Of a stretch of 64,000 bases of DNA, positions 1 to 10,832 are shown piece after piece (position 1 is the first letter of the stretch; every line of letters begins with the position of its first letter). The stretch lies in NCBI GenBank assembly GCA_009801085.1, contig VNWV01000002.1, forward strand, positions 1,550,001-1,614,000. Reading direction: 5' to 3'. This DNA comes from Lasiodiplodia sp. COLG20 (taxonomy: Eukaryota > Ascomycota > Dothideomycetes > Botryosphaeriales > Botryosphaeriaceae). Under the pieces are notes generated by a model. It had not been told where the DNA came from and ran no database searches. It saw only the letters and a list, made by a program, of their open reading frames with translations. Both the position numbers and the translations under genes were made by a program.

Positions 1-1830
1 CCACCACGCTCCCCGGCGGCGCGTACCCTCCGGCATTCGTCACCGCGGCCGCGACCTCGATCCAAAAGTCGCACACAGCCCTCCCATTCTGCTCGTCCCT
101 CACCAACGCCATCTCGAACAACCCCACATCCAGCACATTCCCAAACGCATCCGTGGCGTCATCCACCTCCGGCCACTCCGGGATGCGCGGGATACTGTTA
201 TTCCGCTTAAACGCGTTCGGATCGCCGGCCATGGCGAGCGACGTCAGCAGGCTCCGATAACCATCAACGAAGTCGGCAGTCGCATTCGTGCTGATGAGCG
301 ACGGGAAGAAGAACGACGGCAGCACGTCCGCGCCGTGCGTGCCAGGCGGCGCCGAGTACTGCATGTTCCACACGCGCGTGCTCGTGCCGTTCTGCTGCAG
401 CAACGCGTCGGCGAGGAAGCGGATGTTGCACACGAACCGGCTCGCCGCCAGGACAGCCTTCAGCCTGTCGCCCTGGCTGCCGTCGTACGCCGACGTGTTG
501 TACCGCTGCTCGACCGCCTCGGGCACGCCGTCAACGGGGTAGTAATACCGCATATACCGCTCGAAATCCCCATCCGTCTTCACGCTCTCGTCGACATACG
601 ACGCCGCCTCGTCGCGCACGTGCGACAGCAGCACGCCGTCCAGCCCCTTCCACGCGCGGCCTTCGCGCAGCTCCAGCGCCGCCGCCTGCCGCACGAACAA
701 CCCGTCGGCGACAGGCTGGTACGCCGAGCGCTCCTTGTACGGCGTGGACGCGCAGGCGTCGTTCGCTTTGCGCAGCGTCTCCGGGCTCGCCTCCCGCAAG
801 CACTGCATCACCTGCTCCCCCTCGTCCCCCGCACACCCCGCCGCAGCCGAGAAGTTCGCGAACAACTCCTCCACCGCTCCCTTGCGGTCCCAGCGCGTGT
901 CGAACGCCGGACTCTGCAGGATCGCGTTGCTGAAGAACGGATCCAGCGTCCCGCCGGCGGCTGTGATGAGATGCAAGATCCCCCCCGCCCCCGCGCTCTC
1001 TCCGAACGCGGTGACGGCGTCGGGATCGCCGCCGAGCAGCTGGATGTGCTGCGCCGTCCAGTTGAGCGCGGCGCGCATGTCGTGGATGCCGGCGTTGGGG
1101 AGGCCGTGGCGCTCTTGCGTGCTGCCGCCCAGGAAGCCGAAGGCGCCGAGGCGGTAGTTGGAGGCGATGTAGATGAGGGCGTTGTGGGAGGTTTGGAGGA
1201 GGTTCGTACCTGTGTAGAGGTCTTTGGTGCCGTAGACGTAGCCGCCCTGTGCCGGGAGGTGTTAGTTTGCTGGTGCGGAGGGACGGAGGGACGGAGGGAC
1301 GGAGGGACGGAGGGACGGAGGGAGCAGCTTTACGCCGTAGAACCAGTGGATGACGGGGAGGGGCTCAGTGTTGTTGGAGCGGAGCGCGTTGCCGGGGACG
1401 TAGACGTCCAGGTACAGGCAGTCTTCGGACGTGGCGCCGGTGAAGCCTTGGATGTTTTTGGGGTCGCCAATGCCTGTCTGGATGCAGCTGGGGCCGTACG
1501 ACCCGTCGATTAGCGTCGAGTTGACGACGGGCGGCTGCGGCTCGCGCCAGCGCAGGTTTCCCGTCGGCGGCGCGGCGTAGGGTATGTTTTTGAACGTGTA
1601 GAACTGCATCGTTAAGGTCAGCGTTGATGTCTGATAATAGCTTTGTGAACGGGCCATACGTCGTTGATTGCATCGTAAAAGCTGGCTCGTACCCGCGCAT
1701 ATGGAAGCGTTAAGATTGGTAGCGCGTCAAAGCTGGAGGTATTGACCGAAACGCCTATGGCTGCTAGAGCCGAGTTTCGCGGCGTGGAAAGCACACCTAA
1801 GAGGAGACAGGTCTTCACAAGCAGCTGCAT
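1..1830 (-). CDS. Secreted type-B carboxylesterase/lipase, 3' end cut by window edge
   Basis: Alpha/beta-hydrolase of the carboxylesterase type B family, which hydrolyses carboxylic esters; probably secreted. Exons on the minus strand: 1830-1660, 1603-1334 and 1246 to the window edge, with introns 1604-1659 (56 bp) and 1247-1333 (87 bp), both phase 0. The start at 1830 is the first ATG and opens a signal peptide (MQLLVKTCLLLGVLS, then Ala-rich). Family landmarks in order: FKNIPYAAPPTGNLRWREP, the disulphide/EDCLYLDVY motif, the nucleophile elbow GESAGAGG (codons near 1000-1020), and THGADVLPSF, which fits the catalytic His region. The reading frame is open to base 1, so the C-terminus lies outside. 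The second intron is almost filled by an 8-bp minisatellite. Substrate cannot be told from the sequence. Confidence 0.9.
1276..1323. repeat. 8-bp minisatellite inside a carboxylesterase intron
   Basis: Six perfect tandem copies of CGGAGGGA (48 bp) lie inside the 87-bp second intron of the carboxylesterase gene. On the coding strand they read as CCCTCCGT repeats, making a pyrimidine-rich tract upstream of the branch site (CTAAC) and the acceptor. Confidence 0.95.
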
Positions 1831-2530
1831 TTGTTCCGTTGGGATCTTCAGCAGACGGAGGAAACATTGTCCTACAGGATTCACTCGGGAAAGGGGTTAC
1901 ACTAGACTTTAGCTATAGCTTGTCCCGTTTAAAGTTCCCGCGTGATGGGATCGCGTGGTCGTGATTACGTCATGGATGCCTGAGGCATAACGCGGGTTTC
2001 GGATGGGTGAATAAAGACTCAGAAACATAAGGTATCACATGGGCTATGATCCCCGCAATAATCTGGCAAGGGGCCACTCTTGTTTTATTCTTTTAGTCAA
2101 AACTATCGTCCGGGATATGAATGCTTATGTCCAAATTATGGCTTCAAGTGCCTATAAAGGAGCCTCGCTTTGGAATTATACTGCAGGAATCAATCAGGAC
2201 TTCGAGAAACCATCTCCAGACTACTGGAAGTGTAATATCTTCTGTAAAGGTACCAACGTAAAGGGTAGATTATGGCTCCATAACAACTCGTGTTTGCTTT
2301 CAAGAGCAAAAGCCCACTTGTCAAGGAAATTCAGAGACCAAAAAAAAAAAAAAAAAAAACAGCAGGCGGCTAACTATGCCAAACAACACCAGCTAGTATT
2401 GAAAATTAAAAGACTGTAGCATCTGTACCCTGCGCTCTGTGGCCGGCCCAGGAACTTACACGATCATGGCGAGCAAATCGTTCCCAGTCTGGCACAGCGG
2501 CACGGCATTTGCCTTTTACCCTTCTTAGTC
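1831..2530. other. Spacer: carboxylesterase promoter and HET gene 3' flank
   Basis: AT-richer than its surroundings. No coding signal convinces me; the longest frame (2039-2419, +) has no recognisable motif and runs into a homopolymer. It contains an A20 run at 2340-2359, which may belong to the 3' flank of the minus-strand HET gene. Confidence 0.5.
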
Positions 2531-4837
2531 TTACTCGATCATGAATGTCCCAACCTCCGGGTCGAGCTCCTCCCACTTCTCCAGGAAAATCTGTCCAAGA
2601 CCGATGCGTCGAAAGATACCGCTGTTTGATTTTTCCACAGCCATGACGTGCAAGGTGAAGATATCGTTATGTTTTGCGCACAACGAAACAAGCTCTGAGG
2701 GCAGAAAGTTGATAGCCTCGCTATTGCCCTGGATCATTTCGCGTCGGATATCGTCTAGCCCGGAATAACCATTATACACTGCATCCGTACTGTTAGGTTT
2801 GCCAGATTTTTTCGAGAAAAAATTGATACTGAGAGCAAGACTATCCATGAAGATCTCTTCTCCGTCTTGTAATCTTGGCAGTATACTTTCCTCACTCTCT
2901 GTGTTGTCGAGAGAGAGGAACCCGACCGGACATTCTGAGTTGCGGAGGATAATCATGATTCTGCCAGGGGAAACTTGATGTGTCCACGGATCGAGCATGA
3001 GTCTCACTTTCTGTGTGTGTACCGCGATGCGATCCCAAGAAGGTTGACTATCACAATCTTTGTCAAAGGAAAATTTTCTCAGAAGCCTTGCTTCCGTCGA
3101 GCCGACGTTACGGTCAAAATAGTTCTTCTCCCAATCAAAGACCAGCTCCTCATCAATCAGAGCCATTTCTCGGGCCGATTTTAGGGCCATAGAATGATAG
3201 CCATTTTTCAAATTTGAGAAGTTCATCGTAGGGAGTCCCGCAATCGAAATCACAGACCATCCCCACCGTCCACTTGGTACAGTCCTAACTGTAGCAGCAC
3301 ATGAGGCTATAGGAAGGAGGCAGTTCTGGTAGACGACGGGTGATGTGTTCGAAGACCAGGACCATGTAGGATATTTGTTTTCGCCTTCCGGTTTGCGTAA
3401 ATTTGCGTGGCCTGTAGGGTACCAGAGTAACGCCTCTCCAAAATGCGCAAAAGGTAGCCCGAACAAGTGCCTTTGCCCAAAGAGTGAGTTCATGATTCCG
3501 GTGAAAGCTCGTAAGGTATCCTGCGGGTTTCCTAGAGTTCGCTTGGTATAATCATTGACGTTTCTGCTGTACCACCACAGCGAACCCTTGGATCTGAGTG
3601 GAGTCACATTTATGTATTCTCCAAGCCACAAATCGCTGTTCAAGTCTCGTCGAAACCTTTGCACTGTGGAGTCTTTGAAATACAGTGACTTTTCTGTGAA
3701 GATGAGTAGGCGCGTGGAGAGAACGGACTCCTGCAGCGTCCAACCTCGTGACATCCATTTCCATCTGAGCTTTTCAAATCGAACAGACTTGTAGATTTCT
3801 GTGAGTTGGGTGCCATGGTATGAGAGTTTGTACATTCGGTCCCTGGACACGCCGCATAACCCGAAATCTGCATCGTGTCCTTCCATAGCTACGAGCGTGA
3901 CAAAGCTATGGTTGTATATCGAACCCATCGCATTGATCTGTACTTCTCGAGATGGTGGATGGTCCTGAATGATGCAAAATCGATCTACCCAAAGGTATTT
4001 TTGGTTGAGACAAGAACAGACGTACATGGCATCCTTGATCGTTGCAGGTACTTCTGGCTTGGATAGGCTACCATGACACTCGAGAATGCCAATATTGGAC
4101 CTTGTTGCCTGGAATTGCCCGGGTGCATCCCCCCAGACGTAGCTCAGAGTGACGTACTCACAGAGGGGAGGCGCAAGGACCACACAGGCTTTCTCGACAT
4201 CGATTATCCGGAACCCAGGAGGTTGCTTTTTCAAGACTTTTGGAGCCTTCGATTTTCTAAGCCAAGTGTTGATTTTGCTCCATGCTATAGGTCGTGATTC
4301 CAGTACTGGCAACCTCTCTGGACTTTGGAATATGATATCCCAGGAGTCGGAAATCATCTTAAGTAACGATATGCAATTGTTATTGTTATCCTGGATGACC
4401 ACTTCGTGTGGCGAGAAATGAAGACACAATTTTGCTCGAGTAAGTGTTTCTCTGCCTGGGAACTCTCTGTGACGACCGATTATCCTGGCAACAAGTTGAC
4501 AGAACATGCATTGCTGCTTTTGCTTTAATGTTGTGAAGTCGTCCAGGTAGACTGAAATTGATTTGATCTCTGGGTATCCATGAACCAAAGCAGAGCGATC
4601 TCCAAGGCGTAAATGAGAGCAAAAAGCGCATAAATGTTTGTTCCCTGTTAATTGAGTCCATTCGGAGCGGGCCAAACCACTGTATTGTTTGTCTTCTTGA
4701 GGCTGATGAAACACTTCATAGCAAGAGAGCTTCAAGCCATTTTGTGTTCTGCTAGGTGATGATTCGACTTCCCATTCTCTATCTTGCATTATTTCGTGGC
4801 ATATCCTGCAGTCGGCCCGATCGTCTTTCTTTGCCAT
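2531..4837 (-). CDS. HET-domain (heterokaryon incompatibility) protein, 768 aa
   Basis: Single-exon gene. The HET domain occupies the middle: YVTLSYVWGD, then LWVDRFCIIQD and SRGWTLQE are the three signature blocks of the family. HET domains trigger allorecognition cell death when their partner differs; many fungal genomes carry dozens of copies with unknown partners. The N-terminus holds two Cys-rich clusters (DCRICHEIM; CAFCSH ... CMFCQL), as often seen before HET domains. I take 4837 (MAKKDD) as start because the frame upstream to 4912 has no ATG. The C-terminal 350 residues show no domain I can name. No intron and no internal stop, so it looks intact. Confidence 0.9.
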   Translation of the reverse strand: MAKKDDRADCRICHEIMQDREWEVESSPSRTQNGLKLSCYEVFHQPQEDKQYSGLARSEWTQLTGNKHLCAFCSHLRLGDRSALVHGYPEIKSISVYLDDFTTLKQKQQCMFCQLVARIIGRHREFPGRETLTRAKLCLHFSPHEVVIQDNNNNCISLLKMISDSWDIIFQSPERLPVLESRPIAWSKINTWLRKSKAPKVLKKQPPGFRIIDVEKACVVLAPPLCEYVTLSYVWGDAPGQFQATRSNIGILECHGSLSKPEVPATIKDAMYVCSCLNQKYLWVDRFCIIQDHPPSREVQINAMGSIYNHSFVTLVAMEGHDADFGLCGVSRDRMYKLSYHGTQLTEIYKSVRFEKLRWKWMSRGWTLQESVLSTRLLIFTEKSLYFKDSTVQRFRRDLNSDLWLGEYINVTPLRSKGSLWWYSRNVNDYTKRTLGNPQDTLRAFTGIMNSLFGQRHLFGLPFAHFGEALLWYPTGHANLRKPEGENKYPTWSWSSNTSPVVYQNCLLPIASCAATVRTVPSGRWGWSVISIAGLPTMNFSNLKNGYHSMALKSAREMALIDEELVFDWEKNYFDRNVGSTEARLLRKFSFDKDCDSQPSWDRIAVHTQKVRLMLDPWTHQVSPGRIMIILRNSECPVGFLSLDNTESEESILPRLQDGEEIFMDSLALSINFFSKKSGKPNSTDAVYNGYSGLDDIRREMIQGNSEAINFLPSELVSLCAKHNDIFTLHVMAVEKSNSGIFRRIGLGQIFLEKWEELDPEVGTFMIE

Positions 4838-6732
4838 GCTGTATGGTTGGCCTCGCAGTGACTTGGATTTGTGAAAATAAGGCAGAGCAGGTTCAGTTTC
4901 GCTGAAGTCCAACGCAGAACTACGAAGGACATGGTGTCAGCGTTTATCATAGGCATGGATATGACCAAAAGACCAGACAGGATTCTAACCTGGAAGGATT
5001 CGTACACAGTTTCGAGTCTTCGGTTGCAGGTGCGGAGAGCTCGAGCGTTGGGGAGGCAGCAAAGGGCCATCATGACGGGGCTACAACATCGCTGCTGCCT
5101 TACGCGACCGAGATCTATGGGATTTTCGCGCCTACTGAGTAAGCAAGCTGGGAACATCTTGTCTATTCGTGCCCGCATTTGCACCCCTGCCGACTACATC
5201 ACATGATACGCTCCGCAGCAACAACAAATTACTGCCTCGCTTAATTTTGCACTGTAATTCCCATCTAGGATGTAGTGACCATACGTACTATAGGCATACG
5301 AGGAGACCGCGTAGGACTGGTCAAATAGAGTGTTGTTGTACTTTTGCCAGTCTGGCACATGCTTGAGCAACCGTGACTAAGCAGGCCAGTGTGTGGAATA
5401 TTTTATAGAAGGATATTCTTGTGTTGTTTAGCTACATTCAAACTCTTTTAGTATCTGCAGTGCTTTGATAGTGCCCAGGATTTGTTTCGTGTGCATCTTC
5501 ACAGAACTCACCATCCCTCTCGTTTCAACGCATTAGCCTCCGCAGCGTAGCAACACCGTCTTAAACAAGTCGCAACCCACTTGGCATTACCTACAACTCT
5601 CCCCTCCCTATTTTTACCCCGACCACCAACCGACGCACCCTATTGGTCCAAAAACTCGCCACGCACAAGCTTTGCTTGGGGCGAATGATCGTGCGGAGAC
5701 CCCAAGCTTAGCCGCCAATTCGCCGATCTTCTCACACACGAACTGCACCAGATCTCATCTCCTGAACCGGAACTCGGTACGGCGCGGAAAGGGAAAGGGC
5801 CGGACCCTGGGAGAATATGGTAATCATCGGGCGTGTATGTGTGTGTCGCGGATCGTCCTTGGCGTGTTCCGGCCGCAACTGCTTATTCGTACTCTGTACC
5901 ATGGTGTGAGGCTGGGCGCGACGATTCCAAATGGTCGGGTTTGCAGATATGCCAAGGTGTTGTCGTAATCTTAATGGAGGATGGGGAGCCTAGTTTAGCG
6001 CCAGACGGTACATGCAAGTCTAATCACATCTCATCGGCGCATGGCAAGTCGTCATGCGCGAGGGAAAGGGGAAAGGTTCAGTAGGGAGAGATGGAGTCAG
6101 CTGCGTGCTTTCAGAGCTTTTTTTGAGATTTCAGTGTTGTCATAATGCCGACTGGCAGTTTTTTGTCCGTCATTTCTGCTAACAGTGCTTTGGTATCTGA
6201 ACGTAAAGAAGTAAAAAAGAGGGGAAGAAAGAGAATGTAGCTCATGCGACTGAAGACCAGCGCAACAACAAGTGAGCCATTACATGAAGTTTTTCTCCCT
6301 AGCCAGCCCATCATCATCCCGCCTGACAATACTTCCCCCCTCTATATGGCTTTTAGAAGCTCAGGGTATCATCTCCATAATTTGAAAACTAATCATACAC
6401 ATGTTCAGACGTTAAGGAAAGTTCATTTCGTTGACCAAAGCAAAATCTCTAACTTCTACTCGCTTTTTAAATCCCTTGAAAAAGCAGAACGAGAAGGAGC
6501 GACAGATGTTGCTTTGCAGGTGTTTGTGCCATTTGCAATTAGAGACAATGGAAAGGAGAAGGTGGCGTCCACCGCGAACCGGCGTAGGAAAATTGGCTGG
6601 TTGTTCGACGGCTTCGGCCAACATGTACCGTGAGAATGCACTGCATCCCTGGTTCATATTTCCGAGTCTCTATAGCAGGCTCATGAGGGAAAAGGAGAGG
6701 TTTTGGTTTGCTTTATGCCCAGTTCCCCGGTT
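4838..6732. other. Gene-free spacer, 1.9 kb
   Basis: Upstream region of the HET gene and 3' flank of the zinc transporter. The open frames here are short, overlap each other on both strands and lack family motifs. I see no RNA gene or repeat. Confidence 0.5.
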
Positions 6733-8386
6733 TTAAGCGAAGGCACCGACGATGGACATACCGGCAGCTGAACAAAAGTCAGTATTTCGTTGTCGCTGGG
6801 TAAGGGGAGGGTGATACTGACCGCCCATAAGAACGCAAATGAACGCCCAGGTCTTGTCCTTCTTGCTCATCAACGCCTGGGCCTCCTCCGACAGGAAGTC
6901 CTCGGCCAGCAAGTCGACGAGCGCCGCATAGATCAGCAGACCCGAACTGATGGCGTTGAACATGCCGACCATGATGAGGCCAAACGCGCTGTTGATATCG
7001 AACGAGTTCCTGGCGAGCAGACCGATAGCCTGGCCGAAGGGGGCAGTAAGTCCGAACGCGACGACGAGCAACCACGGCTTGTACGAGCCCTTGGGATACG
7101 GCACGGCGGCGATACGGCTACCCAGACCGAGACCCTCGAACGTCTGGTGGAACATGATGGCGATGAGCAGGATGATGAAGCCGTCGACGGTGGCCGAGAC
7201 GGTGATACCAACGAAGACCGAGTGGAAGAGGATACCGCCCTCGAGGATGGTGATGTTGAGCGACATGCGCTTGAGCACCATGGGGTCGACGGCGCCTTGG
7301 CCACCCTCCTCGATGTCATGGTCATCGGCGTCGAAGAACGAGATCTCCTTGTCTTGGGCGGTGGCCTGCTTGTTGTCGTAGCCGGGCAGGACCGAGGCCA
7401 TGTTGCGGTCGATCAGGTTGAGCATCTCGTCGCGCTGGCGGATGTATTGAGAGTAGAAGGCGATGAACCAGGCCGGCATCTCCGAGGCCTGCTGGTTGCC
7501 CATCGGGGGCATGGTGAGCTCCTCCCTGATTCGGGTGTCAGCATCATCCCGAGGGGGAGGGGCAGGAAGGGGGTGGAAATCTTACTCTCTCTCACGGGCG
7601 TACGCCTGCTTGGCCTCGTTCCAAGCGTACGACTTCTCGAAACTCTCCTCCGAGTCGCTGCGGCTGATCGGGCCCATTGGCTCCCGCATCGGCCGTGCGG
7701 GCGGGGCAACGGTCTTGACGGGGCCGTGAGCGTGGGCGTGGCCGTGAGACTGTCCGCCGGTGAATTCGGCGCCGGTGGGGCCACCGTGGCTGTGGCCGCC
7801 CATCTTGGAGTTGAGCCACATCTCAAGCACGAACAGGCAGAAGAGCGAGCCCATCATGATCACACCAGGCAGAGCAGGGTAGTCATCGGTGAAGAGCGGG
7901 GGGAGGCATGGGTCATTAAGCGAAGCGAAAGCAGTAGGGAGCAACTGATTTCACGGTAGAAGGTTAGCCTTCTATCACTCAACATCGCAATCACACCGAG
8001 ATCAAAAGTTCAACAGGGCAGAGAGGCAGAGTAACGAGACCGGACGTACATGAACGAAGGCAGTGGCAATCAAGACACCAGTACCGAAGTGCTTGCAGAA
8101 GAAGAAGGCCTTGGGAGGGATCTTCAGCTTAGGGAACTTCTTGGCTACTACTGGGAAGCCGGCTCCTGTTTTACATCAGATTGGTCCAAGCTGGGTTTCA
8201 GTATAGCGAGTGGGTCTCGTACCGCTAATACTGGCAATAATGACAAGGACTGGGAGACGTTAGCGGACCCCGCATTTGGGAAGATCGGGGGTACTCACAA
8301 AGAGCGATGACATGGATGGCAAGATCGTACTCCTCGCCAGAACCGGGCTCGCTGCCGCACTGCGGGCGTTGATCGGCGTCAGACAT
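6733..8386 (-). CDS. ZIP-family zinc/iron transporter, 442 aa, six exons
   Basis: Plasma-membrane divalent cation uptake transporter related to yeast Zrt1/Zrt2. Exons: 8386-8299, 8249-8223, 8165-8050, 7944-7586, 7525-6822, 6767-6733 (1329 nt, in frame). The second exon is only 27 nt but encodes part of TM1, and the last is 35 nt. Visible features: TM1/TM2 with FGTGVLIATAFVHLLP, a cytosolic His-rich loop (GGHSHGG ... HGHAHAHG) that is the usual metal-binding variable region, TM4 with HSVFVGITV, TM5 with HQTFEGLGLGSRIA (the metal-site His/Glu), and the C-terminal GMSIVGAFA. The start at 8386 is the first ATG and gives a short extracellular N-terminus (MSDADQRPQCGSEPG). It shares no promoter with a neighbour, and no regulatory site was resolved. 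Confidence 0.95.
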
Positions 8387-9631
8387 GGTGAAGGAGTGAA
8401 ATTAGGGCTCCAGGCCGCGGTGATAGTAAAAAGATAAATCGGGCAGCACCAGCTGCTGGTATACAACGATGAGGGGGGAGAAGGGAAAGGATCAAAAGGG
8501 ACAGACTCAAGCTGTCATTAGCCGAAAGGAAGGGAATAAAAAGGCGTGAAAGAAAGGGATGATGCAAGTCAACTCAGCCGGGAGTGATGCATCCGAATGG
8601 AAGCGTTGGATCCGAGCGATGCGTTTGCTTTATGAAGCAGACCAAACCTCGACGCCAGTCTATATTTCTAAACGACTATCAGCGATGGTGGTGATTACCA
8701 AGGATTCTCGTGACAGAGGGCGTGTGTGGAGTGCAGCAGGTGGGCGGCGGGGCCACATCGTGAACATGGGCGATGGTGGCGCCGCGTCAATTCGCGTATA
8801 GGAATAGGCGGGCCTAGCAGTTAGTCAAGCTTCTGTTTTGAGGCGGGGTTGACGGTTTTCGACATGCAACGCAGCAGACTGGGCCGATCGGTATCGACTA
8901 GGCTCGGTTGGTGTGCGGGCCTAGCACATCTTGAGACGGGGCCCCAGCGCGGCTATGCAGATCGTGGACAGAGGGATCCCTTCTTGGCTGTCACTGTTCC
9001 AACAACAGCATCTGCATGGAAGCATGGCAATGGCCGCCTGGCGACGCTAGCGCGGGCGGAGAGGACGCGTCCCGAGCGGATGCTTGAAGCTTGGCGAGCA
9101 TGGCCTGAGGCTTGACGAGCAGCACCCAGCCACTCAAGAGGCGCGCTGTGGCGGCTCGCCTCCTTGTGCCAAGGCCGCCGCGGCCGTCAGCGCTCTGGTA
9201 ATGCAAATTCGCAAAGTGTGAATGGTGCGGGGTTCCCTGCGGCGAAGGGGATCGTCGTGATGTGAGACGGCGCCAAGGCGGCCCCAGGTGCTTTTCCTGC
9301 AACACCTGTGGGTCGTCGACGCGTTGATGAACAGCACCATCTGCCGCCGACCCAGTCTTGGGTGAGCTTGTACATGTTGCAAAAACGTTAGTCTGGAGAA
9401 GATGCACGCTCCTGGATGCGCAAGCTGTCGCACTGAAAATACTTTGCGCTGCCGAGACCCGCTCGCAAGCACCCAACTCCATGGCGAAGCTGTTTAATGT
9501 CTATCGCAAGGCGCAATTGGAGCCGGTTTGAAGTCAGCCTCGCGGTACAGACTGCTGTATGGGTCGCATGAATATCAACAAGTATCAACGCCGAGCAATT
9601 GTCAAACCTCTTCGTTGCATCTTAAATGGAT
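8387..9631. other. Spacer: zinc transporter promoter and ADH 3' flank
   Basis: No gene recognised. Overlapping frames near 8990-9480 have low-complexity, shadow-like composition and no motif. No zinc-responsive element could be asserted by eye. Confidence 0.5.
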
Positions 9632-10832
9632 CTACATCTTGATAACGTACTTGCCGGTGACCTGGTTCAACGAAATCGTCAGCTCGAGCCGAGATAGGAG
9701 ATCTGGGAGCCAAGCTGTCACCCACCTGCCCGGACGCACTCTTCTTGGCTATCTCAGTGAGATCCTCCAGCTTGGCCATCTGCACCGTGGGCGTGACCTG
9801 TTTGCGGTCCACAAATTCCAATGCCTCGAGCACGTCACCTCGCGTGCCAACAGCGGAGCCAATAACGCGATAACCGTGGTCAATAAAGCTGAGCGGGTGG
9901 AAGTTCATAGTCTGCGTGGGAGGAGGGATGCCAATGCAAACTAGAGTGCCGAACGGTGCCAACATGCCGAGCGACGATTGATATGCCGCGGCACTGCCCG
10001 CCGTCACAAGAACTGCCGATGCTCCACGACCTCTCGTTGCCTCCTTCACAGCCGCTGCCGCGTCAGACACCTTGGTAACGTCGACATACGCCTCCGCGCC
10101 CAGCTTCAAGCAATACTCCCTCTTCTGGTCACCAGCATCGACCGCAACGATATGAAACCCCATGGCCTTCGCGTACTGGATTCCGAGCGCACCTACGCCG
10201 CCACCGGCTCCAGAGATGGCGATAAAGGTACCTGGAGTAGCCCCGCATATCTTGAGAGACTTGTAAATGGTCAGGCCGCCGCACAGGATGGGGGCTATCT
10301 GTTCATCAGAGAGCTTCTCAGGCAACTTCATCAGGTAGCGGAAGGGCACAATGGTATACTCTGCAAAGGTTCCGTCGACCTTGCGTCCGGACTGCACGGT
10401 GGCGTAGCAGCGCGTCTCGCCGTTCTCGTGCAGGCACATGGCGCACTCGCCGCAGACGTCGCGCAGCCAAGCCACGCCCACGCGCTGGCCGAGACGGACT
10501 TGGCTCTCGGACAGGGACGAGCCCAGCTTGACGACGCGGCCAATGCCCTCGTGTCCCAGGATGGCGCGCACAGGACCGAGTTCGCCGGAGGCCAGGGCGA
10601 AGTCGGTGCCGCATACGCCCGAGGCAGTCAGGCGGACCAGCACGTCGTTGGGGCCGGGGACCGGGAGCGGCAGCTCTTGGACCGCGAACTGAGGCTCGTG
10701 ACCCTGCTTCTGTAGCAAGACAAATGTGGTTAGTGGGGCGGCGGAGGAGTGCTCTCCTGGCGCTCACGGATAGCGTACCACGACAACCGCAGCGCGGTGA
10801 GTAGCGGGGAGGTCGTCTTGAGCGGCAGTCAT
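9632..10832 (-). CDS. Zinc-dependent alcohol dehydrogenase (MDR family), 355 aa
   Basis: Medium-chain NAD(P)-dependent alcohol dehydrogenase. Exons: 10832-10779, 10709-9726, 9661-9632 (1068 nt). The first intron uses a GTACGC donor at 10778 and the last a GTGGGT donor at 9725; the last exon encodes only VTGKYVIKM. Catalytic zinc ligands are Cys51 (SGVCGTD) and His71-Glu72 (GHEG). The structural zinc loop has four cysteines (DVCGECAMC ... TRC). The Rossmann nucleotide-binding motif is GAGGGVGALGIQYAKAMG. Asp near the end of beta-2 (VAVDAGDQKR) suggests NAD preference, as in fungal fermentative ADHs of about 350 aa. Cytosolic, since no targeting signal is seen. Substrate range is not predictable. 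Confidence 0.93.

Noticed and set aside
335..1513. 392-codon open frame on the + strand
   Set aside because: Antisense shadow of the carboxylesterase; Arg/Ala/Val-rich, crosses the intronic minisatellite and has no motif.
2039..2419. 126-codon + strand frame with a poly-Lys run
   Set aside because: The Lys run is just the A20 homopolymer; no motif and no start context.
4838..4912. Longer N-terminus for the HET protein
   Set aside because: The extra 25 codons contain no ATG; the first codon of that frame is TTG.
6790..7959. 389-codon open frame on the + strand
   Set aside because: Antisense of the ZIP transporter exons; His/Asp/Gly-rich composition and no domain.
10710..10768. GTGAGC donor near 10766 for ADH intron 1
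   Set aside because: It breaks the frame into exon 2; the GTACGC donor at 10778 keeps phase and gives AAVVVKQGHEPQF as in other ADHs.
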